From contig CAKNIZ010000001.1 of NCBI GenBank assembly GCA_930980855.1, forward strand, positions 151,198 through 215,197: a DNA stretch of 64,000 bases. The letters run 5' to 3'. Of the stretch, positions 1 through 10,007 are shown piece after piece. This DNA comes from an uncultured Clostridium sp. (GTDB taxonomy: Bacteria > Bacillota > Clostridia > TANB77 > CAG-508). A model generated the notes under the pieces. That model was not told the origin of the DNA. It ran no database searches and saw nothing but the letters and a program-made list of their open reading frames with translations. The first letter of the stretch is position 1. Every line of letters starts with the position of its first letter. The position numbers and the translations under genes are program-made.

Positions 1-61
1 TATTTTTTTATATATTTGACATGAAAAAAGAGTAATATCGTTATAATATTACCCTTGCATT

Positions 62-394
62 TTATATTTCAATATCATCTAAGTTTGATAAATCATCTTC
101 ATTATATGGTTTATTTATCGTGTCTAGTAACGAGTGTTGCTTACCTATATTAGTTACATCTATTTCTTTCACACAAAATCTTAACCACTTTAAAGTTAAA
201 GTCATATTTGTAATAATAGCCGTAATTCTTAAATCATCTAAACTATTTATAGAAACATAACCAGATCCTTGCCTATGTTCAAATCCATTTTTCTTTAAGA
301 ATTTTTTTACTTCTGCATACGCTGTTGGAGCTTTTTTTCCTGTATATTCTTCATATTTTTTTGTGTCAATATCAAAATTTATTGCTTTTCTCAT
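62..394 (-). CDS. VapD-like (Cas2-fold) endoribonuclease toxin family protein
   Basis: N-terminus MRKAINFDIDTK, AYAEVKKFLKKNGFEHRQGSGYVS and FCVKEIDVTNI resemble the VapD family. Confidence 0.8.
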   Translation of the reverse strand: MRKAINFDIDTKKYEEYTGKKAPTAYAEVKKFLKKNGFEHRQGSGYVSINSLDDLRITAIITNMTLTLKWLRFCVKEIDVTNIGKQHSLLDTINKPYNEDDLSNLDDIEI

Positions 395-404
395 ATATTA
401 CCTC

Positions 405-719
405 TTAACCATTTACTGCTTTTACTTCATAATATGCCTCTAAACAATCTCCTTTTTTCTCTCCTTGCCCATCTCCTTCATCTACATACCAATACCATTC
501 TTTAATTACTTTTAAAAACCAACTTGTATATGGAAATCTTGCAGTAGATCCAAAGGCATTCCAGTCATCATCAGTTCCTTCAAATATTCCCTTTGCAATT
601 TCTTTTATTGTCTTACTTTTATAACTGTTAAAGTGTTTTCTAATTGCATTTAGACATTGTTCTTCTTGATAGCCTGCTTTTTTCAATTTTTCTTTATCAA
701 ATATAAATTCCATTTTCAT
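405..719 (-). CDS. Small protein immediately upstream of VapD-like gene; unknown function
   Basis: 104 aa ORF 10 bp upstream of the VapD-like ORF, same strand. Confidence 0.6.
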   Translation of the reverse strand: MKMEFIFDKEKLKKAGYQEEQCLNAIRKHFNSYKSKTIKEIAKGIFEGTDDDWNAFGSTARFPYTSWFLKVIKEWYWYVDEGDGQGEKKGDCLEAYYEVKAVNG

Positions 720-861
720 AGATTTTATCTTCCTTTCTCAACATACTATTATTATACCATTAAAGAGGTTAAAATACTACTATTTTTTTAATAAAATACA
801 ATTTCTATGATTATATAAATGTTTTTAAGAACACATTTAATTATAAATTTATCAAATAATT

Positions 862-2451
862 TTATTTTTTTATTATTATTTTATTTTCATCAATTCCTAA
901 ATAAACGCATATTGCTATTGCATTCCATACATACGGTCTCGATTTTCCATTAAGCCAATTTCTGATTGTATTTTCACTAACATCAATATTATTAGAAAGT
1001 TCTTGAGTAGTAATTTTATTTGTTTGTATATATTTTTTTAAGTATGTATAATTAAAATCTTCCGAATTTTTAAAAGCCAGACATCCTAATGACCACTTGT
1101 TTCCTTTCTCATTAAAATATTTTCCTACTTTTTCAGCAATTTTTCTTTCCAACTCTTTTTTACCTGATTTTACTTTTAAATTTTTTTCTGATGTTCTTAC
1201 AATTTTATCATTTTCAAAAATATTAACTTTATATAAATTAAAGATAAGTCCTTGTTTAAGTTCTCTATTCCATTCTGTCTGTAACATATAAATATCTCTA
1301 CCATTAGCTTCATAATATAATTGGTATTTTATTTTATCAATATTTGGAATGAAGGTTTTAATTTCTAATATTTTGTCTTTCGATGATAAATCACACTTTG
1401 CTAAAACATTATCTTTTTTATTAACAACCAATTCTTGTGATAGAATCTGTTCATTACCAAATATATCTTCTTTTATATATTTTATTAAAGGTTTTATTTT
1501 TTCTTTTATTATTTCAGTTACTTTATTAATTTCATCAACTTTTTTTTCATCTTCTTTATTTAATGCTGTTATTGTTCCATCTCTGTTAAATAGAATAGGT
1601 ATTTCATGAACTATTGATGGTAATTTTCCTAGTCTCTTTAATTTCTTCTTGTTTTCTAATTGAAATAAGTATGTTTCATTATTCATATCTTTTACATTTA
1701 ATAAAGTGTTTATCAAATGTTCTATTGTAATTCCACTTATATTAGTTTCAAATTTTTTTATTTCTGATGAATTAATTCGTATTTTTTTTATTTGATTAAT
1801 TTCTGCATTTATTTTTGGAAAATCTTTTATGCAATACTTAAAATTCGTATATGTTGTTAAGTAACTTACAGGAATGATATATTCATTATTAAATTCAAAC
1901 ACTTCGTTATTTATAATTATCAATTTATTTCCATTCATACTCTTAAAAAGATTCCATTCTAAAATACAATCATTTAATCCACTATGTACTTCTTGTATAT
2001 TATCAATTCCATAAATCTTACATAAATTATCTTTAGTAATATTCCCTTCTGAAAATCTACTAGAGATAATATCATGTTTAAAATTATAAAATTTAAGTTT
2101 ATCAAATCCTTTCAATTTTTTCCTTTTTAAATAGTTTTTGATAAATTTTTCATCAATATTTCCATATACTAATATTGTCCTCTTTTCTAATTCAAAACTA
2201 CTAATAACTTCATCTAATTCATTTTGGGTTAATGGGCTTTTGTCTTTTAACATATCTTTTGTGATTCCATTAATATATGTTGTTTCTACTTCATCTGATA
2301 ATTCAAGTGGTAAAAACCTATCATATATTTTGCCATCGTCTGGCTTATATATTGAAATTGATAAAAGATCATCTTTAATAGATGACAGTCCATTAGTTTC
2401 AACATCTAATACAACATACTTTTTCTCTAATTGTTTTTCCATTAGTCTCAC
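862..2451 (-). CDS. DnaQ-like (DEDDh) 3'-5' exonuclease with central PD-(D/E)XK-like motif and C-terminal HTH
   Basis: VLDVETNG, YGNIDEKFI and HSGLNDCILEW (Exo I-III-like); central KCDLSSKDKILEIKT...KYQLYYEANGRDIY; C-terminal TTQELSNNIDVSENTIRNWLNGKSRP HTH. Confidence 0.65.
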   Translation of the reverse strand: MRLMEKQLEKKYVVLDVETNGLSSIKDDLLSISIYKPDDGKIYDRFLPLELSDEVETTYINGITKDMLKDKSPLTQNELDEVISSFELEKRTILVYGNIDEKFIKNYLKRKKLKGFDKLKFYNFKHDIISSRFSEGNITKDNLCKIYGIDNIQEVHSGLNDCILEWNLFKSMNGNKLIIINNEVFEFNNEYIIPVSYLTTYTNFKYCIKDFPKINAEINQIKKIRINSSEIKKFETNISGITIEHLINTLLNVKDMNNETYLFQLENKKKLKRLGKLPSIVHEIPILFNRDGTITALNKEDEKKVDEINKVTEIIKEKIKPLIKYIKEDIFGNEQILSQELVVNKKDNVLAKCDLSSKDKILEIKTFIPNIDKIKYQLYYEANGRDIYMLQTEWNRELKQGLIFNLYKVNIFENDKIVRTSEKNLKVKSGKKELERKIAEKVGKYFNEKGNKWSLGCLAFKNSEDFNYTYLKKYIQTNKITTQELSNNIDVSENTIRNWLNGKSRPYVWNAIAICVYLGIDENKIIIKK

Positions 2452-2461
2452 CCTTACTAAA

Positions 2462-2767
2462 TTATTTTAAAGTTTCATATATTTTAAGTAGCCTCAAAAT
2501 CAAATAGTCCATCTGTTCTGTATCATTTCCTTTAGCAAGTTCATTTTTTCTTTTTCTGTCTAATGAATTTATTATAACCCCAAGATCATATCTATCAGCT
2601 TTCATTTTATTTTTTAATTTTCCTATGGCTTCATTAACAACATCTGTGTATTTATTCTTTTGTATTAATTCTGTTCTTAATTCGTTTAACGCATATAAAA
2701 TTATTCTTTGTTCTTCATCGGATAATTCAATTTTTGCTTTCTTTCTAACCATTATAATTTTCTCCAT
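2462..2767 (-). CDS. Hypothetical protein (mobile-element cargo)
   Basis: 101 aa ORF next to the exonuclease gene. Confidence 0.5.
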   Translation of the reverse strand: MEKIIMVRKKAKIELSDEEQRIILYALNELRTELIQKNKYTDVVNEAIGKLKNKMKADRYDLGVIINSLDRKRKNELAKGNDTEQMDYLILRLLKIYETLK

Positions 2768-2813
2768 AACTTATTTTTATATTTCAAGAAAATTATATCA
2801 TAAGAACTTTAAA

Positions 2814-4385
2814 TTAACAACGCTCTGGAGATTTTTTATTAGTCTGTTTTTCTTCTTTTTCTTCTTGCTCATCTCCTAACATTTCATGATCATTATCATT
2901 TATTTTTAGTTCTGCATTTATTTTGTCTAGTCTTTGTATTTTTTCTTTTAATTCTTGTTCTTTTGGAAATTCCTTTTGTATTTCTTTCTTTGCATTTTCT
3001 AATTGAAACATTGTATTATCTAGCTTTTCTCTTTCTGTTGGTATATCTTTAGCTATATTTTCTAAACAATTATTTATTCTAGTTATATTACCATTTATAT
3101 CAGTTCCTAAATCTATGGAATAACTAAATTTATTTTTTAATCTAAGCTTAATATTTTTTGAAAAAGAATCAAAACTAACAGTCATATTAAATCCTCTATA
3201 TTCTCCAATATCTTTTTCTTCCATACTTTTTAGATTTTGTACACACTCTAATAATTTTTTACCTGCATCTTGCTTTTCAGAATATATAATACCCTCTAAT
3301 TTCATAGGAGAGAATCCATCTTTATTAGGTTTGGTATATTCTTCTAATTTTACTGTATCTTCTTCCATTGCAGCTATTTTATTATTTAGTCTTGCTATTT
3401 CCTCTGGAAAATATTTTATAACTTTATCTTGCAAAGAATATCTTTGATTCATAAATTCTTGTTTCAATAATTTTAGTTTTGAAACTTCTGTGTCTAGTGT
3501 TGTTTTTTCCAAAATTAATGGATTTCCTGTGGCTAGTGCCTTGATTTCACCATAAGTTAGAGCCTTATCGTCAATATCTTCCATTGTTCTTGCTGGAGTC
3601 TTTGATGTCATTATTTGAGATATAAACTTTTGCTTTTGTTCTACTAATTGGTACATATAACTATCAAATGTTTTCTCTGTTACATAGTAATAAACATATA
3701 CATTTTTATTATCATTATGCTGTCTAATCATTCTACCATTTCGTTGCGTTAAGTCTGATGGTTTCCATGCACAATCTAAATGATGAGTCGCAATTAATTT
3801 ATTTTGAACATTAGTACCTGCTCCCATCTTTTGTGTTGATCCCATAAGCACTCTTACTGTTCCTTGTCTTACTTTACTAAATAATTCTTTCTTTTTTACT
3901 TCTGTATCTGCCTCATGAATAAAAGCTATTTCATTAGATGGTATTCCCTTTTGAATTAGCTTTTTCTTTAATTCATTATATACATCTGTAAATTCTTCTT
4001 TTTCATAGCCTTTTAAATCTTTAGGAGTAGATAAATCGCAAAATACTAACTGAGTAGATTTTTTATCTTGATTTTCATTCCATATTTTATATATATTATC
4101 TGCACAAGAATTAACTTTACTACTTTCCTCATCTGGTAATAAAGGATTCATAAGTCTTTGGTCTAAAGCGAGTTTTCTTCCTTCATTAGTAATTTTCAGC
4201 ATATTATCTTGTGTTGCATCTACTGCTCCATTTCTAATATTTTCTGCTCTTTCTCCTAATTGTTGCACCATCTCTTGTTGTATTTCACTTGGTTTTACTA
4301 CTACATTTATATTTTCAAAAGCTGGTGTTGGTAAGTTTAAAGTGTCAGCTGTTTGAATATCAGCTATTTCCTTAAACATTGACAT
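2814..4385 (-). CDS. C-terminal fragment of ICE-type SNF2/DEAD helicase-methylase (3' part of frameshifted gene)
   Basis: MGSTQKMGAGTNVQNKLIATHHLDCAWKPSDLTQRNGRMIRQ helicase C-terminal motifs; continues the 1759 aa ORF in another frame. Confidence 0.85.
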   Translation of the reverse strand: MSMFKEIADIQTADTLNLPTPAFENINVVVKPSEIQQEMVQQLGERAENIRNGAVDATQDNMLKITNEGRKLALDQRLMNPLLPDEESSKVNSCADNIYKIWNENQDKKSTQLVFCDLSTPKDLKGYEKEEFTDVYNELKKKLIQKGIPSNEIAFIHEADTEVKKKELFSKVRQGTVRVLMGSTQKMGAGTNVQNKLIATHHLDCAWKPSDLTQRNGRMIRQHNDNKNVYVYYYVTEKTFDSYMYQLVEQKQKFISQIMTSKTPARTMEDIDDKALTYGEIKALATGNPLILEKTTLDTEVSKLKLLKQEFMNQRYSLQDKVIKYFPEEIARLNNKIAAMEEDTVKLEEYTKPNKDGFSPMKLEGIIYSEKQDAGKKLLECVQNLKSMEEKDIGEYRGFNMTVSFDSFSKNIKLRLKNKFSYSIDLGTDINGNITRINNCLENIAKDIPTEREKLDNTMFQLENAKKEIQKEFPKEQELKEKIQRLDKINAELKINDNDHEMLGDEQEEKEEKQTNKKSPERC

Positions 4386-4428
4386 TAACTCTGGTAAATT
4401 ATAAAATTTAACAAATCTAGTTTTTGCT

Positions 4429-7400
4429 CTATATCCAGTTCCGCTCTGGTGCTAATTCTATCGCTGTTACTGTTTCTCCAAATGTACTAGCCCAATTATC
4501 AAAATGGTCAAGTCCGTTCTTCTTTAATTCATCATATTGCAAATATCTTTGCATAGTGTACAACTCTGCCATACTGTTTGAAACTGGTGTTCCTGTCGCA
4601 AATACTATCCCTTTTCCATTTGTAATCTCATCTAAATATCTACATTTCATAAATAAATCAGTAGATTTTTGAGCCTCTGTTTGAGCAATACCACCTACAT
4701 TACGCATTTTAGTATATAAAAATAAGTTTTTGTAGTTATGAGCCTCATCTACGAATAGCTTGTCAACTCCTAATTCTTCAAAGGTTACTACATCATCTTT
4801 TCTATCTTGTTTATTTAACTTTTCAAGTCTTGTTTCTAAAGATCTTTTTGTTTTTTCTAATTGCTTAATTGTATAGTATTCTCCTTTATTAGCTTTTTCT
4901 TCAGCAATTCCATTAGTTATATCATTTATTTGTTCTTGTAATATAGTTTTTTGCCTTTCTACTGACATAGGTATTTTTTCAAATTGACTATGTCCAATGA
5001 TAATTGCATCATATCCACCTGTGGAAATTCGACTACAAAATTTCTTTCTATTTTTTGTTTCAAAGTCCTTTTTAGTAGCAACTAAAATATTTGCACTTGG
5101 GTATAAATCTAAAAATTCTGATGCAAATTGCTCTATTATATGGTTAGGAACTACAAAAAGAGATTTATTACATAACCCTAATCTTTTTGACTCCATTGCA
5201 CTTGCCACCATTTCGTAAGTTTTTCCTGCTCCAACTTCATGAGCTAACAAGACATTTTTTCCATAAAGTACATGAGCGACAGCATTTAATTGATGAGGTC
5301 TTAGTTTCTTTTCTGGATTCATTCCTACAAAATCTATATGTGATCCATCATATTCACGAGGTCTTATTGAGTTAAATTTATCATTATAAAGTCTTACTAA
5401 TTTATTTCTTCTATCTGGATCTTCCCATATCCAATTTAAAAAGGCTTCTTTTATTGCGTCTTGCTTACTTGAGGCAATAGCTGTTTCTTTTTTGTTTAAT
5501 ACTCTTTGCTTTCTTCCCTCATCATCTATAATAGTGTCAAATACTTTAACATCTTTTAAATTAAGTGTTTGCTCTATAATTTTATATGCATTTATTCTTG
5601 TTGTACCATAAGTAGAATATGCTTTTACATTATCTCTATCTTCACTTTTTCCTTCTATGTACCATTCAGAAGTTATATTTGAATATTTAACATGAATGTC
5701 CCATCTATTATATCTTGGTGTTTCAAGTAATTCAAAGATAAATTGTCTAATTATCTCTGGTGGAATCCATGTAGAACCTAATTTTACACCTATTTCACTT
5801 GCCCCTAAATCTTTAGGAATAACTTCTTTTAGTTTTTCTACATTTATATTGAAACTAGAATCTTCTTTTGCAAATTCTTCTGCTATTTTTAGCTTTTCTC
5901 TAACATTACCAGACAAATATTCATCAGCTGTTACCCAATTATTAGGATTACCTCTATCTGGAACTCTAAATATAACTCCTTGTAAATTTTCTACAATTTT
6001 GTCTATATCTATTCCACATAGATTATGCATATAATCTAAATCAACTTTTGCTTTTTCTTTTATAGATATAATAAGTGCTTCATCTGCTGTATCTACCTTT
6101 GTTATTTGTCTTTTAGCTTTTATTGTTCTTTTACTGAACATATCTGCTTTTCCAACAAATTTACCTTCTCCGTCTAATTTTTCAAGAGAACATAATAAAA
6201 AGAAACTACTATCATTTGAAAAAGCATTTTCATTAGCTCGTGAATTAATTAGTCCATACTCTTTAGTAAATCTATCATATAGTTCATTTAACTTGTTTTG
6301 AGCAATATGTATATATTCATCTGATCTATCTTCTAATTGAAAATCTATTAATTTTCTAACTTGTTCTCTTAAAGCAATTAATCCTTTTATTCTATTTTGA
6401 TTAGTTAATGGTAAATTATCTTGCAAATACATTCTCGAGTTTTCTCTAAAGTAAATCTTATCATCAATAACTGTATATGAGAAATTTTTTACATTTGGTC
6501 TTGCAGGAATTGAAGTATCTTCCTGTTCTACTTCATTTTCAATAATATAATCTTGTAACTCTCCATGAATATTAGTAATAGCATAATTTAATTGTTCTTC
6601 TAAAGATATAGTATTATCAGCTTTGCAAGTTGAATCATATCCATAAGCAGTAGAAACAATTTCCATATTTCCTAATATCATTTCTGGATTATCTACAAAA
6701 TACTTATTCATTGTAATGTCATTTTCATTTTTATCAAGATATACCCAATCTGGCATTATATCTGTTAGACTTTCCCTTTTTTGTAGGAATATAATATCTG
6801 ATGTTACTTTAGTTCCTGCATTTTTTGTAAATGTATTGTCTGGCAATCTTATAGCTCCTAACAAATCTGCTCTTTGTGCAATATATTTTCTTACTTCTAT
6901 ATTTTCCTTATCCATAGTACCTTTAGAAGTTATAAAGGCAATAATTCCTCCAGGTCTAACTTTATCAAGAGTTTTAGCAAAGAAATAATCATGGATTAAA
7001 AAATTATTTTTATCATATCTACTATCATTTACTTTAAAATCCCCAAAAGGAACATTCCCTATTGCAACATCAAAAAATGAGTCTGGTAAATCTGTTTTTT
7101 CATATCCTTCCACTCTTATATCTGCTTTTTGATATAACTGTTTTGCAATTCTTCCACTTATAGAGTCCAGTTCTATACCATATAAGTTAGAATTTTGTAA
7201 TGCTTTTGGCAACATGCCTAAAAAATTGCCTGTACCACAACTTGGCTCTAAAATGTTTGCTTGTTCTAGTCCCATATTTTGTAATGCTTGATATATTGCA
7301 CTAATAACTACTGGTGGAGTATAGAAAGCTGTTAGTGTAGATGCTCTTGCAGATTCATATTCTTCTGTTGAGAGTAATCCTTTTAGTGTGTTATATTCTT

Positions 7401-9708
7401 CACTCCAACTAGTTTTCTTTTCATCAAAAACATCTGGTAGTCCACCCCAACCCACATAATTCGACAATATTTTTTGTTCATTTTCATTTGCTAGTCTTTT
7501 TTCCTCTTCTAACTTCTTTAGTAATCTTATAGCTTCAATATTTCTTGCTACTTTTTCTTTTGGAGTACCTTCCCCTAAAGAATTATCATCAATATGGTAA
7601 TTTATTTTTTCTTGTGTTTTATAATATTCTTCTCTATCTAGTGGTTTCCCCTTTTCTTCTCTTGCTTTAAATAAATTTATTACATTTTGTGCTTGCTCAA
7701 TGTAACTTTCTTTTGTTTCATCTTTTGTTTTTTCATGATTCTCTAAATTATCAATAAATTCTCGACTAACTTCTTCTAAATCTTTATTTATAAGTTCTTT
7801 AATATCTGTAAATTCTGCTAATCTTTTTCTAATATCTGATAAAGTTTGATTTTCTTCATTATCAGAATATTCTAGTAATCCACCATCTTGTTCTACACCG
7901 TATTTATCATATATAGAATAGTAATAGCCTTCTTCGTTTGTATGAAAATGAAAATAATTGCCATTAGGTAATTTATAATTTTTTTCAATATTCTCTGTAT
8001 TTATCTCTGTTTGATAATTTTCCATTTCTTTATTTAAAACTTTATCAAACATCCATTTTTCATCTTCATATTCATTTTGTAACCAGTTTTGATAATCTTC
8101 TTTTTCTTCTTTGGTAAAATATTGATCTGATAAAATAATTTCTCCAATTCTTTTTTCTATTGTGTTCCAATTTACTTGAAGATTATTTTCAAAACCACTT
8201 TTAGAAAGTTTTAACCCTTTGCCTGGTGTATATTCTACCCATATTCCTTCAAGTCCTTTAAATCCATTTGTACCAAAATAATTAAATTCTGCTTTTAAAA
8301 AGTCTATTCTTTCTTTGGAAGAAAATGTTTCTTGATATAACCTATATACTCTAAATTTTCCATTTTCATGTCCTGTCCCATCTTTTAATGTTGTATCTAC
8401 CATCTCTTGCGTAAAAGTAAAAGCAGGAGTATTTTCTACTTCTGCTTGTGTTTGTATAGTATTTCTTTGTTCATCTACACTAGGTAAATCTTTGATTGGT
8501 GGTATATAAGAATCTGTAAATAAGTTTAATTGTAAATCAATTCCTGTATCACTATTTCTTCTGCTTGATTTTTTATTGCGTTCATTTCTTGTACCCAAAG
8601 CATTTGATTTTGTGCTTTCAAATTCTCGTCTATCTTGTTCTTCTCTGCTAGGCTCTTGATTATCTCTTTCAACATTTTCTGTGCTGTCATTTCTGTTTCT
8701 CCTAAATGTTCCTCCATTTTGCCATCTAGCATTAATTCCTCGTATAGTCCTTTTTTGTATTCTTTTAGGTATTTCTCCCTCATTCTCGAGAATCTGCCTT
8801 GTGGCATTTTCCTTACTTTTGGTAAGGCTACTTGTGGTATCTGGTAATCTCCCATTTGTTTGTATTCTATCTTCATCATAATCATTTCTCCCTTCATTAT
8901 TTTTATTTTCATTATTATGATAATTAATTTTTTGATTATTTACAAATGTACGATTTATATTTTTTTCAAAATTTCTAACACTTGAAGCAATTTCTCTTAT
9001 AATTTGTTCTGATATATCGCTCGTGGCTGCACCTAATCTTGATATAACACTTTTAGTATCAAATTGTTTTATTAGTTCAAAATCATTATAACTAAAATGC
9101 TCTAAAGGATCTATTCCACATCTATTTAAAGTCATATATGAAATAGAATTTATCAATATACCTTTAAACAATGATTCTAATTCATTTTCACTTAAATTTT
9201 GTAAGGAACTATTTTCTAAAACATCTCTTAAATCTACTAAATAATCTTGATAATTATCTTCTACTAAGTTCATTGAGCTTGAATAAATAGCTTCAGCCAG
9301 ATTACTTTTTATCTCTAAATTGCCAAAACTATTTTCTAATGTTTCTATTAGTCCATTTTCATAAGAAGATTTTACTTCCCACAATTTTAGGTTTCTATTT
9401 ATACCACTATGTGTATCTGAAATATCAAATACATGCCTTAAGACACTTCTACCATCTTCAATAGAAATTAGAGCTATACCTTTAGCACCTTTGTTAACCC
9501 ACCTTTTTAGTTTGTTATTCCATGTTTCTATATCTGCACAAGCAGTTGCATTTGGTTTTTGAGCATAAATTAGCACTTGTTCATTAAAAGAATATTTATA
9601 ATTATTACTTGCCGTATTTAAGAATTTTGTCCAGTCTTCACCATTTTGTGTGATTTCTTTTAATGTTTCATTTGCCATTTCATTAACTAACTGATATTTA
9701 TTAGGCAT
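4429..9708 (-). CDS. ArdC N-terminal / N6-DNA methylase / SNF2-helicase large ICE protein (5' part of frameshifted gene)
   Basis: ArdC-like N-terminus (YSFNEQVLIYAQKPNAT); methylase motifs ILEPSCGTGNFLGMLP and AIGNVPFG; helicase motifs LLAHEVGAGKTYEM and VDEAHNYKN. Confidence 0.9.
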   Translation of the reverse strand: MPNKYQLVNEMANETLKEITQNGEDWTKFLNTASNNYKYSFNEQVLIYAQKPNATACADIETWNNKLKRWVNKGAKGIALISIEDGRSVLRHVFDISDTHSGINRNLKLWEVKSSYENGLIETLENSFGNLEIKSNLAEAIYSSSMNLVEDNYQDYLVDLRDVLENSSLQNLSENELESLFKGILINSISYMTLNRCGIDPLEHFSYNDFELIKQFDTKSVISRLGAATSDISEQIIREIASSVRNFEKNINRTFVNNQKINYHNNENKNNEGRNDYDEDRIQTNGRLPDTTSSLTKSKENATRQILENEGEIPKRIQKRTIRGINARWQNGGTFRRNRNDSTENVERDNQEPSREEQDRREFESTKSNALGTRNERNKKSSRRNSDTGIDLQLNLFTDSYIPPIKDLPSVDEQRNTIQTQAEVENTPAFTFTQEMVDTTLKDGTGHENGKFRVYRLYQETFSSKERIDFLKAEFNYFGTNGFKGLEGIWVEYTPGKGLKLSKSGFENNLQVNWNTIEKRIGEIILSDQYFTKEEKEDYQNWLQNEYEDEKWMFDKVLNKEMENYQTEINTENIEKNYKLPNGNYFHFHTNEEGYYYSIYDKYGVEQDGGLLEYSDNEENQTLSDIRKRLAEFTDIKELINKDLEEVSREFIDNLENHEKTKDETKESYIEQAQNVINLFKAREEKGKPLDREEYYKTQEKINYHIDDNSLGEGTPKEKVARNIEAIRLLKKLEEEKRLANENEQKILSNYVGWGGLPDVFDEKKTSWSEEYNTLKGLLSTEEYESARASTLTAFYTPPVVISAIYQALQNMGLEQANILEPSCGTGNFLGMLPKALQNSNLYGIELDSISGRIAKQLYQKADIRVEGYEKTDLPDSFFDVAIGNVPFGDFKVNDSRYDKNNFLIHDYFFAKTLDKVRPGGIIAFITSKGTMDKENIEVRKYIAQRADLLGAIRLPDNTFTKNAGTKVTSDIIFLQKRESLTDIMPDWVYLDKNENDITMNKYFVDNPEMILGNMEIVSTAYGYDSTCKADNTISLEEQLNYAITNIHGELQDYIIENEVEQEDTSIPARPNVKNFSYTVIDDKIYFRENSRMYLQDNLPLTNQNRIKGLIALREQVRKLIDFQLEDRSDEYIHIAQNKLNELYDRFTKEYGLINSRANENAFSNDSSFFLLCSLEKLDGEGKFVGKADMFSKRTIKAKRQITKVDTADEALIISIKEKAKVDLDYMHNLCGIDIDKIVENLQGVIFRVPDRGNPNNWVTADEYLSGNVREKLKIAEEFAKEDSSFNINVEKLKEVIPKDLGASEIGVKLGSTWIPPEIIRQFIFELLETPRYNRWDIHVKYSNITSEWYIEGKSEDRDNVKAYSTYGTTRINAYKIIEQTLNLKDVKVFDTIIDDEGRKQRVLNKKETAIASSKQDAIKEAFLNWIWEDPDRRNKLVRLYNDKFNSIRPREYDGSHIDFVGMNPEKKLRPHQLNAVAHVLYGKNVLLAHEVGAGKTYEMVASAMESKRLGLCNKSLFVVPNHIIEQFASEFLDLYPSANILVATKKDFETKNRKKFCSRISTGGYDAIIIGHSQFEKIPMSVERQKTILQEQINDITNGIAEEKANKGEYYTIKQLEKTKRSLETRLEKLNKQDRKDDVVTFEELGVDKLFVDEAHNYKNLFLYTKMRNVGGIAQTEAQKSTDLFMKCRYLDEITNGKGIVFATGTPVSNSMAELYTMQRYLQYDELKKNGLDHFDNWASTFGETVTAIELAPERNWI
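8526..8879 (-). CDS. TnpV-like transposon-encoded protein, nested out of frame in the helicase/methylase gene
   Basis: IEYKQMGDYQIPQVALP...REKYLKEYKKGLYEELMLDGKMEEHL...LKAQNQMLWVQEMNAIKNQAEEIVIQELIYN resembles TnpV. SD AAGGGAG (8888-8894) lies 8 nt before the ATG at 8879. Confidence 0.75.
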   Translation of the reverse strand: MMKIEYKQMGDYQIPQVALPKVRKMPQGRFSRMREKYLKEYKKGLYEELMLDGKMEEHLGETEMTAQKMLKEIIKSLAEKNKIDENLKAQNQMLWVQEMNAIKNQAEEIVIQELIYN

Positions 9709-9935
9709 TAGGTTTCCTCCTTTCTTTCTACTTTTGATTTATAATTGAAATACTCTAATGTATTATGATTTTTTATACATTCTCTGAGTGCTATTATATT
9801 TAAAACATGTGGATCATTTGTTATGTCTTTTAAATCTTCAATTTTTAAATTCGAAATAGCTTTTTCACTTGCTTTTCCTATATTAATTAATTTATCATAT
9901 GTTGCATTTCTTGTTATTTCTTTTTTTCTTGGCAT
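9708..9935 (-). CDS. Small hypothetical ICE protein
   Basis: 75 aa ORF, abuts the start of the helicase gene, overlapping stop/start. Confidence 0.6.
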   Translation of the reverse strand: MPRKKEITRNATYDKLINIGKASEKAISNLKIEDLKDITNDPHVLNIIALRECIKNHNTLEYFNYKSKVERKEET

Positions 9936-9963
9936 TTTACCACCTCACTTTAAGTAAAAGTAA

Positions 9964-9999
9964 AGAGAGATTAACTTTTAATAATAAGTTAATCCCTCT
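9964..9999 (-). terminator. Rho-independent terminator after the CnaB adhesin
   Basis: Minus strand AGAGGGATTAACTT-ATTATTA-AAGTTAATCTCTCT then TTTACTTTT; about 9 nt after the adhesin stop. Confidence 0.75.
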
Positions 10000-10007
10000 A
10001 GTTTTAA

